Assembly: GCA_965371445.1 (NCBI GenBank)
Contig: CBDUYN010000077.1
Coordinates: 1-42,953 of the forward strand
Length of the DNA stretch: 42,953 bases
Origin: DASWIG01 sp965371445
GTDB taxonomy: Bacteria > Acidobacteriota > Thermoanaerobaculia > Multivoradales > J023
Reading direction: 5' to 3'
A model generated the notes under the pieces. That model ran no database searches, was not told the origin of the DNA, and saw only the letters and a list, made by a program, of their open reading frames with translations. The translations under genes and the position numbers were made by a program. Position 1 is the stretch's first letter. The number at the start of each line of letters is the position of its first letter. Of the stretch, positions 33,637 to 42,684 are shown piece after piece.

Positions 33637-34995
33637 ATGACGGAGACACTACTGGGAAATGCCACCGTGGCGACCGCCACCACGGCGGCGCGCGTGATCG
33701 AGCACGGCGCGGTCGTCTGGCGTGGAGATCGCCTGGTGGCGGTGGGCCCTGAGAGCGAGCTGCGCCGCGAGCACCCGGACGCCACCTACCTCGACGCCCA
33801 CGGTGGGATGATCCTCCCTGGCCTCGTGAACCTCCACCACCACTTCTACTCGGCTCTGGCCCGCGGCCTCGACCCCCGAGCCCCGACGAGGAGCTTCCCC
33901 GAAGTTCTCGACCGGCTCTGGTGGCGGCTCGACCGGGCTCTGGACCCCGAGACGATCCGAATCTCCGCCGAGCTTTCGGCCGCTGACTCGATCCGTTGGG
34001 GCGCTACGACGGTTTTTGACCACCACGCCTCGCCTTCGGCGATCGCCGACAGCCTGCCGACGATCGCCGAGGTCCTGGAACGGGCCGGGCTCTCGGCGGT
34101 CCTCTGCTACGAGGTCACCGACCGCAACGGACACGACGAGGCCATGGCCGGCCTCGACGAAAACCTCCGCTTCCTGCGCCAACGCGACGGAGATCGCCGC
34201 ATTCGGGGAACCGTGGGGCTACATGCCAGCTTCACCCTCCGCGACGAGACCCTGGAAAAAGTCGCGGAGCTGCGGGGAGACGGGGACGGCTGCCACATCC
34301 ACCTCGCCGAGGACGCCGTCGACGTCGAGGCCACCCTCAAGACCTTCGGAGTGGCCCCCGTCCAGCGGCTCGAACGCTTCGGCCTCCTCGACGAGCTGAC
34401 GCTCCTCGCCCACGGCATCCACCTGGGACCCCACAGCTACGAGACCATCGCCCACCACGGCGCCACGGTGATCCACAACCCGGAGTCGAACGCCAACAAC
34501 GGCGTCGGTCACCTCGACGTGATGGCGGCGGCCGGCCACGGCTGCCGGATCGCCCTCGGCACCGACGGCATGTCCTGCGCCGTCCTACGGTCTCTGCGAG
34601 CCGCCTACCTCCTCCACCGCGAAGCGAGCCGCGACCCGTCCTCGGGCTTCGAGGTGCTTCCGGAGCTCCTGGGATCGAACGTCGAGGTGGCCCGGCGGTT
34701 CCTCGGCGAGCCGTTGCTCGGCGAGCTCACACCCGGCGCGCCGGCCGACGTCATCGTCGTCGACGTCGTGCCACCAACACCGATCGAGGCGAAAAACCTT
34801 TTCGCCCACCTCGTCTTCGGCGCCGCCGAGGCGGGAGTGCGCCACACCGTCGCCCGCGGCCGGGTGCTCCTCAAGGACTTCGAGCACCAGACGCTCGACC
34901 CGGTGGAGATTGCCGAGCGCGCCCGGGAGCACACCCCGGGGCTCTGGGAGCGTTTCCACTCCCTCGCCTACGGTACCCCTTACATCAGCGAATAG
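33637..34995 (+). CDS. ssnA: SsnA-like amidohydrolase
   Basis: A 452-residue metal-dependent aminohydrolase of the cytosine deaminase/guanine deaminase superfamily. The metal site is complete: His67 and His69 in NLHHHF, then HIHLAED, AHGIHL and LGTDGMS. The segment HNPESNANNGVGHLD is typical of the SsnA branch. SsnA genes sit in the anaerobic purine (uric acid) degradation clusters of E. coli and gut anaerobes, together with ygeW and ygeY. Here it is the first gene of an operon with homologues of both. The ribosome site is weak. The next gene begins 13 bases after its stop. The likely role is opening or deaminating a purine-derived ring; the exact substrate is not shown by the sequence. Confidence 0.85.
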   Translation: MTETLLGNATVATATTAARVIEHGAVVWRGDRLVAVGPESELRREHPDATYLDAHGGMILPGLVNLHHHFYSALARGLDPRAPTRSFPEVLDRLWWRLDRALDPETIRISAELSAADSIRWGATTVFDHHASPSAIADSLPTIAEVLERAGLSAVLCYEVTDRNGHDEAMAGLDENLRFLRQRDGDRRIRGTVGLHASFTLRDETLEKVAELRGDGDGCHIHLAEDAVDVEATLKTFGVAPVQRLERFGLLDELTLLAHGIHLGPHSYETIAHHGATVIHNPESNANNGVGHLDVMAAAGHGCRIALGTDGMSCAVLRSLRAAYLLHREASRDPSSGFEVLPELLGSNVEVARRFLGEPLLGELTPGAPADVIVVDVVPPTPIEAKNLFAHLVFGAAEAGVRHTVARGRVLLKDFEHQTLDPVEIAERAREHTPGLWERFHSLAYGTPYISE

Positions 34996-35008
34996 GAGAA
35001 GGGCCCTC

Positions 35009-36469
35009 ATGAGCCGTGACGAAAGACGACAGCGCGCCGTCGAACGCTGCCGCCAGCGTGGAATCAGGATTCCTACCTTCGACGAGCTCCGCCGTCCTTC
35101 GACGATCGAGCCCGCGATCCAACGGCGCCTCGAAGGCCTGCCGATGGACGAGGTCGATCCGGCGAACCTCTTCCGTATCCACTGGCAAAACGACCCTGAG
35201 ACCGGCGGTATCGGCGAAGTCAACGTCCTGGAGCTGCCGAGCGAGCTGACCGGGGTCGAGGCCCGCATCTTCGGTCTCGTGGGCAAGCACTTCCCCACCG
35301 GATCCCACAAGGTCGGTGCCGCGTTCGGCTGCCTCGTACCCGGCCTCGTCCAAGGTGAGTTCGACCCGACGAGCCAACGCGCCGTCTGGCCGTCGACGGG
35401 CAACTACTGCCGCGGCGGAGCTTTCGACTCCGCCGTCCTGGGCTGCCAGGCGGTGGCGATCCTGCCCGAAGGCATGAGCCGTGAGCGATTCGAGTGGTTG
35501 CAGGCGATCGGCGCTGAGATCATCGCCACTCCCGGCTCCGAGTCGAACGTCAAGGAGATCTTCGACGCCTGCCACGAGATCCGACGCACCCGCCCCGAGG
35601 ACGTCATCTTCAACCAGTTCGAGCAGCTGGGCAACTACCTCTGGCACCACGAGGTGACCGGACCGGCCGCCGAATCCGCCTTCGGACGCTTCGCCGGCCC
35701 CGGCGACCGCTTCGCCGCCTGGGTCGGTGCCACGGGCTCGGCCGGGACGCTGGCAGCCGGCGACTACCTGAAAGGACGCTTTCCCGGATGCCGGATCACC
35801 GCTGCCGAGGCGCTTCAGTGCCCGACCCTTCTGGCCTGCGGCTTCGGTGAGCACCGAATCGAAGGCATTGGCGACAAGCACGTCCCATGGATCCACAACG
35901 TCCGAACGACCGACGCGGTCACCGCGATCGACGACGAAGCGACCCTGCGCCTCCTGCGCCTCTTCAACGAGCCGGCCGGCGGCGAGCTCCTGACGGCGCG
36001 CGGCGTGGCGCCGGAGGTGGTCGCTCAGCTTCCCCTCCTGGGGACCTCGGGAATCTGCAACGTACTGGCGGCGATCAAGACGGCACGCCATTTCGAGCTC
36101 GATCGAGAGGACTTCCTCTTCCTCTCGTTCACCGACTCGGTCGAGCTTTATCGGAGCTATCTCGCGCAATGGAGAGAGCAACGAGGCCCCTATCGAGAGA
36201 TCGAGGCCGCCGTCGATTTCGAACGTTTTCTCCTTGGCGCGACGACGGATCACTACCGGGAGCTCACCTACCCGGCAAGAAAAGCGATTCACCACCTCAA
36301 GTACTTCACGTGGGTCGAGCAGCAAGGCAAGAGCGTCGAAGATCTGCGGGCGCTGTGGAGCCCGTCGTTTTGGCGCGACCTCGTAGCCCAGGTCGAGACC
36401 CTCGACAAAGCCATCCGCGAATTCAACCGCGACACAGGGCTGCAACCAGGAGAGACAACGAATGAGTGA
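35009..36469 (+). CDS. Fold-type II PLP-dependent enzyme of the purine-type operon
   Basis: A 486-residue pyridoxal-phosphate enzyme of the tryptophan synthase beta/cysteine synthase superfamily. The start at 35009 has a strong site (AGGAGAAGG, 34994-35002). The PLP lysine is probably in PTGSHKVGAAFG, and GATGSAGTLAAGDYLKG resembles the phosphate-binding loop. ELLGTSGICN lies near the C-terminal cofactor site. It is longer than cysteine synthases (about 310) and is not a close match to the diaminopropionate ammonia-lyase YgeX. Its place between ssnA and ygeY suggests it performs a beta-elimination or replacement on a diamino- or ureido-acid made by the pathway. That function is inference. It overlaps ygeY by 8 bases. 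Confidence 0.8.
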   Translation: MSRDERRQRAVERCRQRGIRIPTFDELRRPSTIEPAIQRRLEGLPMDEVDPANLFRIHWQNDPETGGIGEVNVLELPSELTGVEARIFGLVGKHFPTGSHKVGAAFGCLVPGLVQGEFDPTSQRAVWPSTGNYCRGGAFDSAVLGCQAVAILPEGMSRERFEWLQAIGAEIIATPGSESNVKEIFDACHEIRRTRPEDVIFNQFEQLGNYLWHHEVTGPAAESAFGRFAGPGDRFAAWVGATGSAGTLAAGDYLKGRFPGCRITAAEALQCPTLLACGFGEHRIEGIGDKHVPWIHNVRTTDAVTAIDDEATLRLLRLFNEPAGGELLTARGVAPEVVAQLPLLGTSGICNVLAAIKTARHFELDREDFLFLSFTDSVELYRSYLAQWREQRGPYREIEAAVDFERFLLGATTDHYRELTYPARKAIHHLKYFTWVEQQGKSVEDLRALWSPSFWRDLVAQVETLDKAIREFNRDTGLQPGETTNE

Positions 36470-37676
36470 AAACGGAAAGGCGGCCCTCGCGGCCGCAGAA
36501 GCCTACGAAGACCAGATCGTCCGCTTCCTGCGCGAGATGATCGCCATCCCGGCCGAGAGCCTGAACGAAGGCGAACGCGCCAAAAGGATCCTGCGGGAAT
36601 ACCTTGGCTTCGCCTTCGACGAAGTCTACTTCGACAGCCTCGGGAACGTTGTCGCCCGGATCGGCTCTGGCCCTTTGAAGATCCTCTTCGACGGCCACTT
36701 CGACTGCGTCGGCGTCGGCGATCCGAAGGCCTGGGACTGCGATCCCTTCGCAGGCAAGCACGAGGACGGATTCATCTACGGCCGCGGCGCCGTCGACGAG
36801 CTCCCCGCCGTCGCCTGCATGGCCTACGGCGTCCGGATCCTGAAAGAGCGAGGGATGCTCGAAGACGTCACGCTCTATCTCTGCGCCTCGGTCATGGAGG
36901 AGGATTGCGACGGCTACTGCCTCCTCCACCTGATCGAAAAGGAAGGGATCCGTCCACATGTCGTCGTGCTCGGCGAACCGACCGACTTCGGCGTCTACCG
37001 CGGCCAGCGCGGACGCGTCGAGGCGGCCATCACCACGCGCGGGGTCTCCGCCCATGCCGCCCATCCCGAGGAAGGCGTCAACGCGCTTTACAAGATGGCC
37101 CGCATCCTCCAGGACGTCGAAGCCTTGAACGAAAGGCTCACCGGCGACGAGTTCCTCGGCAAAGGGACGGTCGTCGCCTCCTCGATCACCTGCACGAGCG
37201 TGTCGCTAAACGCCGTCCCCGACAGCGCCCGGATCACCATCGACCGGCGGCTGACGACGGGCGAGACCACCGAGAGCGCCCTGGCCGAGCTTCGAGCGCT
37301 CCCTCACTTCGGCGACGCCGAGCTTGAGGTCCTCAAATACGACGAGACGAGCTGGCGCGGCGAAAGGGCCCAGCAGGAGAAGTTTTTCCCCACCTGGGTC
37401 CTCGACGAGGGTCACGCCCTGGTGCGCGGCACAGCCGACGCTGTCGCCGAGATCACCGGCGAGAAACCGCGGATCTCGCGTTGGGGCTTTTCGACCAACG
37501 GCGTCGCCTCGATGGGCCGTCTGGGGATCCCCACGGTAGGTTTCGCGCCGGGCAAGGAAGAGCTCGCCCACACCACCCGCGAGGTGATCGAAGTGCGCGA
37601 CCTGGTGCGCGCCGCAGCCGTCTACAGCCTTATTCCCGCCCAGCTCGCCGCACTGCGCGACGAGCTCATGGATTGA
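36462..37676 (+). CDS. ygeY: YgeY-family M20 hydrolase
   Basis: A 404-residue metallohydrolase of the M20 (ArgE/DapE/carboxypeptidase G2) family, YgeY branch. Metal-site motifs are present: GHFDCVGVGD, GRGAVDELPA, MEEDCDGY, GEPTDFGVYRGQRG and a C-terminal His in ELAHTTREV. AGGAGAG (36448-36454) precedes the start by 7 bases, and the gene overlaps the upstream stop by 8 bases, so the two are co-translated. In E. coli and gut anaerobes ygeY stands beside ygeW, ygeX and ssnA in the uric acid degradation cluster, where it is thought to hydrolyse a ureido or amide intermediate. The length is normal for the family. Confidence 0.9.
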   Translation: MSENGKAALAAAEAYEDQIVRFLREMIAIPAESLNEGERAKRILREYLGFAFDEVYFDSLGNVVARIGSGPLKILFDGHFDCVGVGDPKAWDCDPFAGKHEDGFIYGRGAVDELPAVACMAYGVRILKERGMLEDVTLYLCASVMEEDCDGYCLLHLIEKEGIRPHVVVLGEPTDFGVYRGQRGRVEAAITTRGVSAHAAHPEEGVNALYKMARILQDVEALNERLTGDEFLGKGTVVASSITCTSVSLNAVPDSARITIDRRLTTGETTESALAELRALPHFGDAELEVLKYDETSWRGERAQQEKFFPTWVLDEGHALVRGTADAVAEITGEKPRISRWGFSTNGVASMGRLGIPTVGFAPGKEELAHTTREVIEVRDLVRAAAVYSLIPAQLAALRDELMD

Positions 37677-37690
37677 CCGGAAGGACGAAG

Positions 37691-38665
37691 ATGCAGACCA
37701 AGCTCAAGGGAAAAGACTTCATCACCACCCAGGACTGGGCCCAAAACGAGCTCGAGACCGTCCTCGCGCTCGCCTCGGAGCTCAAGCTCGCCAAGGCGAC
37801 CCACCAGGAGACGCCCTACCTTCGGGCCAAGACGCTCTACATGATCTTTTTCGAAGCGTCGACCCGGACGCGTAATTCTTTCGAAACCGGCATGACGCAG
37901 CTCGGCGGACACGCGATTTTTCTCTCGCCCGACAAGATGCAGATCAGCCACGGCGAGAACGCCCGCGACACCGCCAACGTCCTGTCGCGCTACGGCGAGG
38001 GGATCGCCATCCGCCACTGCATCTACGGCGAGGGCAACGCCTATCTGCGCGAGGTCGCCGAGCACGCTTCGGTGCCGGTCTTGAGCATGCAGTGCCACGT
38101 CTACCATCCGTGCCAGATCCTCGCCGACTTGCTGACGATCCGCGAGAAACACGGCCAGACCAAGGGATTGAAGCTCGGCGTCGCCTGGACGAGCGCTCCC
38201 AACTACGTGCGGCCGCTCTCGGTACCGCAGAGCCTCATCCTCCTGATGCCGCGCTTCGGTATCGATGTGACCCTCGCCTATCCGCCCGAATTCAAGCTCA
38301 TGCCGGAGATCGAGGACCAGGCGAAGAAAAACGCCGAGCAGGCCGGCGCGAAATTCGAGATCAGCCACCGCTTCGAGGACGCTTTCAAAGACGCCGACGT
38401 CGTCATCCCCAAGTCCTGGGGACCGCTCGTCCACACCCAGGAGCGCGACGAAGGGCTGCGGCTGATCGAGAAGTATCCCGACTGGTGCTGTGACGGGGAG
38501 CGCATGGCTCTCGGCAAGGAAAACCTGATCTACATGCATCCGCTGCCCGCGGACCGCGGGCGCGAAGTGACCGACGAGGTGATCGATGGGCCGCAGTCCG
38601 TGGTCTACGACGAAGCGGAGAACCGGCTTCACGTACAGAAGGCGTTGATGGCGTTGACGATGTGA
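37691..38665 (+). CDS. ygeW: YgeW-like knotted carbamoyltransferase
   Basis: A 324-residue transcarbamylase. The start at 37691 follows GGAAGGACGAAG and keeps the usual N-terminus; an open frame extends further upstream but lies inside ygeY. The carbamoyl-phosphate site is intact (EASTRTRNSFE), as are HPCQILADLLT and the C-terminal MHPLPADRG. The sequence fits the YgeW branch, whose chain forms a knot at the active site. In reverse the family breaks a carbamoylated amine with phosphate to give carbamoyl phosphate, which can yield ATP. It lies 14 bases after ygeY and 3 bases before the next gene, so it is part of one operon. Confidence 0.92.
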   Translation: MQTKLKGKDFITTQDWAQNELETVLALASELKLAKATHQETPYLRAKTLYMIFFEASTRTRNSFETGMTQLGGHAIFLSPDKMQISHGENARDTANVLSRYGEGIAIRHCIYGEGNAYLREVAEHASVPVLSMQCHVYHPCQILADLLTIREKHGQTKGLKLGVAWTSAPNYVRPLSVPQSLILLMPRFGIDVTLAYPPEFKLMPEIEDQAKKNAEQAGAKFEISHRFEDAFKDADVVIPKSWGPLVHTQERDEGLRLIEKYPDWCCDGERMALGKENLIYMHPLPADRGREVTDEVIDGPQSVVYDEAENRLHVQKALMALTM

Positions 38666-38668
38666 GCG

Positions 38669-39901
38669 ATGAGTCGTTTTCATCTCCAGTGCACCGAATG
38701 CGCCAAGACCTACGGCGAACGCGAAGCCGAGCTCGTGTGCCCGCGCTGCGCCGCGCACCAGGAACCCGGCGGCGTGACGCGCGGGGTCCTTGAAGTCGTC
38801 CTCGACGAGTTGCCTGAGCGATGGCCGGACGCGGCGCCGGGGTCCAGGGAATTCCTTGCCGCTTTTCTGCCCATGGGTCCACCCGAGACCGTGCCGCCGC
38901 TGCCAGTCGGCCAAACGCCTCTGCTCGACGTGGCGAACCTGCGCCACGCCCTCGGGACGCCCCACCTCTGGGTCAAGGACGACACCCGCAACCCGTCAGG
39001 GTCGACCAAGGACCGCGCCTCGCACCTCGTGGTGGCCAAGGCGCTTGAATACGGCTACAAGACAATCGCCTGCGCCTCGACCGGCAACGCGGCGACGGCG
39101 CTCGCCGCCGTGGCCGCGGCGGCCGGAGTCGAGGCCGTCGTCTTCGTGCCGGCCTCGGCACCCGAGGCGAAGCTCGTCCAGATGCTCGCCTACGGCGCCC
39201 GCCTGCTACCCGTCGAGGGCACCTACGACCAGGCCTTCGAGCTCTCCGCCTCCGCCTGCGAACGCTTCGGCTGGTACAACCGCAACACGGCTTATAACCC
39301 TTATACCATCGAGGGCAAGAAGACCGCGGCTTTAGAGATCGCAGCCCAGATCGCGCCGCAAGAAGTCGACGCCGTCCTGGTGCCGACCGGCGACGGCGTC
39401 ATCGTCTCAGGTGTCGCCAAGGGCTTTGCCGATCTCGAGCGCTGCGGGCTCATCCGCCGGTGTCCACGGCTCGTCGCGGTGCAGCCGGAGGGCTCGGCGG
39501 CGATCGCCGAAGCGCTTTCGAGCGGCGCCGAGACGATCACGCCCCTCAAGCGGGCGACGAGCGTCGCCGACAGCCTGAACGTCAAAACGCCGCGCAACGC
39601 GCTTCTCGCCCTGCGCCGGATCCGAGCCTCCGGCGGCGGTGCCGTCATCGTGTCCGACGACGCGATCGTCGCCGCGATCGCCGAGCTTGCCCGCTCGACG
39701 GGCGTCTTCGCCGAGCCGGCGGGCGCGGCGGCTTTGGCCGGGCTCCACGCCGCCCTGGCCGAGGGCCTCGTCGACCGCGACGAGCGGATCGTCTTGCTGG
39801 TGACCGGGAACGGGCTCAAGGACGTCCCGGCGGCGGCGCGGGCGATCGAGCGTCCGCAGCCCATCCCGCCGACGCTGGACGCTGTCACGGAGATCGAATG
39901 A
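38669..39901 (+). CDS. Threonine synthase-like PLP enzyme with N-terminal zinc ribbon
   Basis: A 410-residue fold-type II PLP enzyme. Two CxxC pairs (CTEC and CPRC, within residues 8-31) form a zinc ribbon, as in many threonine synthase-like proteins. The PLP lysine is in NPSGSTKDRASH, GNAATALAAVA follows, and VPTGDG is the phosphate loop. It is the second PLP enzyme of this operon, so it may be the ammonia-lyase that takes the place of YgeX (which releases pyruvate from 2,3-diaminopropionate). A true threonine synthase is the alternative, but no homoserine genes are nearby. The ribosome site is poor, so it probably depends on coupling with ygeW. Its stop overlaps the next start (ATGA). Confidence 0.82.
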   Translation: MSRFHLQCTECAKTYGEREAELVCPRCAAHQEPGGVTRGVLEVVLDELPERWPDAAPGSREFLAAFLPMGPPETVPPLPVGQTPLLDVANLRHALGTPHLWVKDDTRNPSGSTKDRASHLVVAKALEYGYKTIACASTGNAATALAAVAAAAGVEAVVFVPASAPEAKLVQMLAYGARLLPVEGTYDQAFELSASACERFGWYNRNTAYNPYTIEGKKTAALEIAAQIAPQEVDAVLVPTGDGVIVSGVAKGFADLERCGLIRRCPRLVAVQPEGSAAIAEALSSGAETITPLKRATSVADSLNVKTPRNALLALRRIRASGGGAVIVSDDAIVAAIAELARSTGVFAEPAGAAALAGLHAALAEGLVDRDERIVLLVTGNGLKDVPAAARAIERPQPIPPTLDAVTEIE

Positions 39902-42195
39902 GGTACCGGACCCTGATCCTGGCCGGAAGCGTGCTCCTGTTCGTCGGCTGTGGCGAGGAAGGGCCGGGCGTCGACCTCACAAGCTACCCTCACCTCTTCG
40001 ACCTCGCCGCCCACACCGCCGACGCCCAGCCCCGCGTCGAGTCCCGCCGGATCGATTTTGGCACCCGGGGTGCCCGCCTCTTCCAGGTCCGCGGCTGGAC
40101 CGCCGACGACGTCTTCGCCGACGACGGCTCGACCTTCACCTGGAGCCTGGGCAAGGGCTCGACGCTCCAGCTCTACCTCCTCGAGCCGAGAGACCTCGAT
40201 GTCGAAGCGCGGCTGCGGCCCTATCGGATCGACGGTCCACCGCAAAGGGTGGAGATCGCCTTGAACGGCCGGACCGTCGAGGTCCTCGAGCTCAAGGGCG
40301 GCATGCGCCTCTACCGCTTCGAGCTGCCGGAAGAGGCCCTCGTGTGGGGACGAAACGTCCTCGATCTGCACAACGTCTACCCCGAAAAAATCGGCCCCGG
40401 GCCGCCGGACCTCGGCCCCCCGGGGACGGCCTGGGACTACCTGACGATCGAGGACGGCGAGCCGGTCGCCGTCCCCGAAGGACACGACAGCGAGATCCGC
40501 CTGCCCTTCGGCACCGAGCTGAGCTTCCTCGTCGAGCTCGGCGCCCCGTCTCTGCTCGCTTTCGACGCGATCGAATCAAGCCACCGCGGCGGACGCCTGG
40601 CCGTCGCCGTACACGCCGAAAGCGTCAAAGAACGGCTCCTCGACCGCCGGCTGGGAGCGACGGCAAAAACGACGGCCCTCGCCCTCGACGTCGGAGAGCC
40701 GACGCTGGTTCGCCTGACCTTGGCGGCCATCGGTAGGGCGGGCGGCGAGCTCCGGCTCCGTCGGCCGCGGCTCGTCTCGGCCGCGCAGGTGACCACCCAC
40801 GTCCAGCGGTCCTCCCCTCCGGTCGCGCCGGCCGAGGAGACGTCGGCGCCGGTCGTCCCCGGCCATCGTCCCAACGTCCTCGTCTACCTTGTGGACACGC
40901 TCCGCGCTGATCACCTCGGCTGCTACGGCTACCGCCGCCGCGCGACCTCCCCCGAGATCGACGCTTTTGCCGCCGACGCCGTTCTCTTCGAGAACGCGCT
41001 CGCCCAGTCGTCCTGGACGCGAAGCGCCGTGGCGTCGCTCCTGACGGGCCGCGTACCGCCCTCCCACGGCGTGAAAGAGCGCGGCGACGCCCTCTCCCCG
41101 AAGGCAAAGACCCTGGCCGAGCTCTTGCGGGACGCGGGCTACGCCACGGCGGCTTTCGTCACCAACGGCAACGCCAGCGACCGCTACGGTTTCGACCAGG
41201 GCTTCGATGTCTTCGAGCTGCTCGGCGAGGACGACTCCAAGAGGACGCTCCACGCCCTCTCCGACGCGGTCAACCGCGCCGCCTTCAGTTGGTTGGAGAA
41301 ACCGCGGAAGGGTCCGTTTTTTCTCTACCTGCACACCATGGAGCCGCACGCGCCTTATGCGCCGCGAGGAAAAGAGCCCGGGCCTCCGGTCCTTGGCGAC
41401 CGGGAGGCGAAGTCGATGAGGGCACTGCGCCGGCGCTTCGAGTCCCGCTTCGGGGCCTCTGCCGACATCGTGCCTGGCTCCATGAGTTGGATGCAAGGAC
41501 TCCACCGCGGCATCCTCTCCGTCGAGCCGGCAAGGGTCGAGAAGCTCGTGGAGCTCTACGACGCGGAGATCGCCTTCAACGACCACTACTTCGGCCGGCT
41601 GCTGCAACAGCTCAAGGAGAGGGGCCCTTACGACGACACGGTCGTCGCCTTCGTCGCCGACCACGGCGAAGAATTCTACGACCATGGAGGCTGGGAGCAC
41701 GGCAGGACCCTCTACCAGGAGCAGCTCCGGATACCGTTCATCGTCCGCTTCCCTGACGGGCCCTTCGGCGTCCGCGTCGCAGGTCCGGCGCAGCAGATCG
41801 ATCTTCTGCCGACGCTCTCGGCCTATCTCGGCCTGCCGCCAGGCGACGGCGTCCAGGGCGAGAGCCTGAGGACGCGCCTCGGGGCCAAGGTTAAGGACGA
41901 CGGGACAAAAGCCGTCTACTCCCATCTTGAGCTCGACGGCGCCATGGCCGAGAGCCTCATCGAGGGACGCTTCAAGATCCTTTGCCGGTCCTCCGGTGTT
42001 TTTGGCTGCGAGCTTTTCGACCTCGAGGAAGACCCCGGAGAGGAGGAGGACCTGGCGTCACAGCGCCCGGTGCTGGTGGGCTACATGGAGCAACGCCTGC
42101 GGAGCTTCCGCGACAGCGACGCAGCGCTTGAAGCCGTCGAGGCCGAAGTCGACACCAAGGTTCTGGAGCAACTCCGGGCTCTGGGCTATCTCTGA
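39898..42195 (+). CDS. Sulfatase-fold lipoprotein with Thr in place of the formylglycine Cys/Ser
   Basis: A 765-residue exported enzyme of the alkaline phosphatase/sulfatase superfamily. The signal peptide LILAGSVLLFVG is followed by Cys18, a likely lipid-anchored residue. A beta-rich region (about 40-310) precedes the catalytic domain (about 322-765): RPNVLVYLVDTLRADH with Asp333, HTMEPHAPYAP, and VADHGEEF with Asp588 and His589. At the position of the CxPxR nucleophile it reads SWTRSAVASLLTG, so Thr374 aligns with the converted Cys. Formylglycine cannot form from Thr. It may be a phosphotransferase or phosphodiesterase rather than a sulfatase. The ATG overlaps the upstream stop codon by 4 bases (ATGA), so it belongs to the operon, although its periplasmic location does not fit purine breakdown obviously. 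Confidence 0.88.
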   Translation: MRYRTLILAGSVLLFVGCGEEGPGVDLTSYPHLFDLAAHTADAQPRVESRRIDFGTRGARLFQVRGWTADDVFADDGSTFTWSLGKGSTLQLYLLEPRDLDVEARLRPYRIDGPPQRVEIALNGRTVEVLELKGGMRLYRFELPEEALVWGRNVLDLHNVYPEKIGPGPPDLGPPGTAWDYLTIEDGEPVAVPEGHDSEIRLPFGTELSFLVELGAPSLLAFDAIESSHRGGRLAVAVHAESVKERLLDRRLGATAKTTALALDVGEPTLVRLTLAAIGRAGGELRLRRPRLVSAAQVTTHVQRSSPPVAPAEETSAPVVPGHRPNVLVYLVDTLRADHLGCYGYRRRATSPEIDAFAADAVLFENALAQSSWTRSAVASLLTGRVPPSHGVKERGDALSPKAKTLAELLRDAGYATAAFVTNGNASDRYGFDQGFDVFELLGEDDSKRTLHALSDAVNRAAFSWLEKPRKGPFFLYLHTMEPHAPYAPRGKEPGPPVLGDREAKSMRALRRRFESRFGASADIVPGSMSWMQGLHRGILSVEPARVEKLVELYDAEIAFNDHYFGRLLQQLKERGPYDDTVVAFVADHGEEFYDHGGWEHGRTLYQEQLRIPFIVRFPDGPFGVRVAGPAQQIDLLPTLSAYLGLPPGDGVQGESLRTRLGAKVKDDGTKAVYSHLELDGAMAESLIEGRFKILCRSSGVFGCELFDLEEDPGEEEDLASQRPVLVGYMEQRLRSFRDSDAALEAVEAEVDTKVLEQLRALGYL

Positions 42196-42336
42196 CTCTA
42201 CCGGGTACAGCTCCTGGGCGCGGGCCTGGACGATCCCGTCCCTTCGGGACGAAGGAAACCCTTGCTCCGGGCCGTTTTCGTATTTCGCGTTAAGAATGAC
42301 CGAATGAACGACACGATGCGTTAAGAATCGCCGATA
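42196..42336. other. Intergenic stretch with a weak hairpin and an 11-base direct repeat
   Basis: CGTCCC-TTC-GGGACG (42237-42251) can fold after the sulfatase stop but lacks a T-run, so it is a poor terminator. GCGTTAAGAAT occurs at 42287-42297 and 42318-42328, a 31-base spacing, directly before the integrase remnant. Confidence 0.45.
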
Positions 42337-42495
42337 TTACGTATCGAGGTCCGTGACGGCAAGGGCGGCAAGGATCGCTGGACGATGCTCCCGGCAACGG
42401 TGGTCGCCGACTTGAAGGCTCACCTGGAAACCGTCCGTGAGCTCCACCACAAGGACCTTGCCGCCGGAAACGGCCGGGTCTACCTTCCGCATGCC
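42337..42495 (+). pseudogene. Integron integrase (IntI) fragment
   Basis: Fifty-three codons read in one frame as an internal piece of an integron tyrosine recombinase: EVRDGKGGKDRWTMLPATV, then LKAHLETVRELHHKDLAAG, then GRVYLPHA. The equivalent part of IntI1 contains VREGKGSKDRALMLPESL and ALPDALERKYP. The fragment lacks the N-terminal core-binding domain and the later HxLRH and catalytic Tyr region. A stop (42322-42324) lies just before it, and after LPHA the sequence no longer resembles the family. It is a dead remnant. Confidence 0.75.
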
Positions 42496-42684
42496 CGAAC
42501 CTTGGAGCGGGGGCGGTTCGGAGTCCGGCAGATCGTCTCTGAGGATGTTCTGCGACCGATTCCGCATGCTTCTTTAGCACCGCCGCCCCCGAAGCTTGGC
42601 CGGGAGGGACTTGGGCGCCGACCATATGCTATAGTCGTCATGGCAGAGGACCTTGGGGGAGGTCAAAGAATAGGAGACTACCTT

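Noticed and set aside
42237..42251. Hairpin after the sulfatase gene as a terminator
   Set aside because: The stem is only 6 bp and is followed by AAGGAAAC, not a T-run, on the plus strand.
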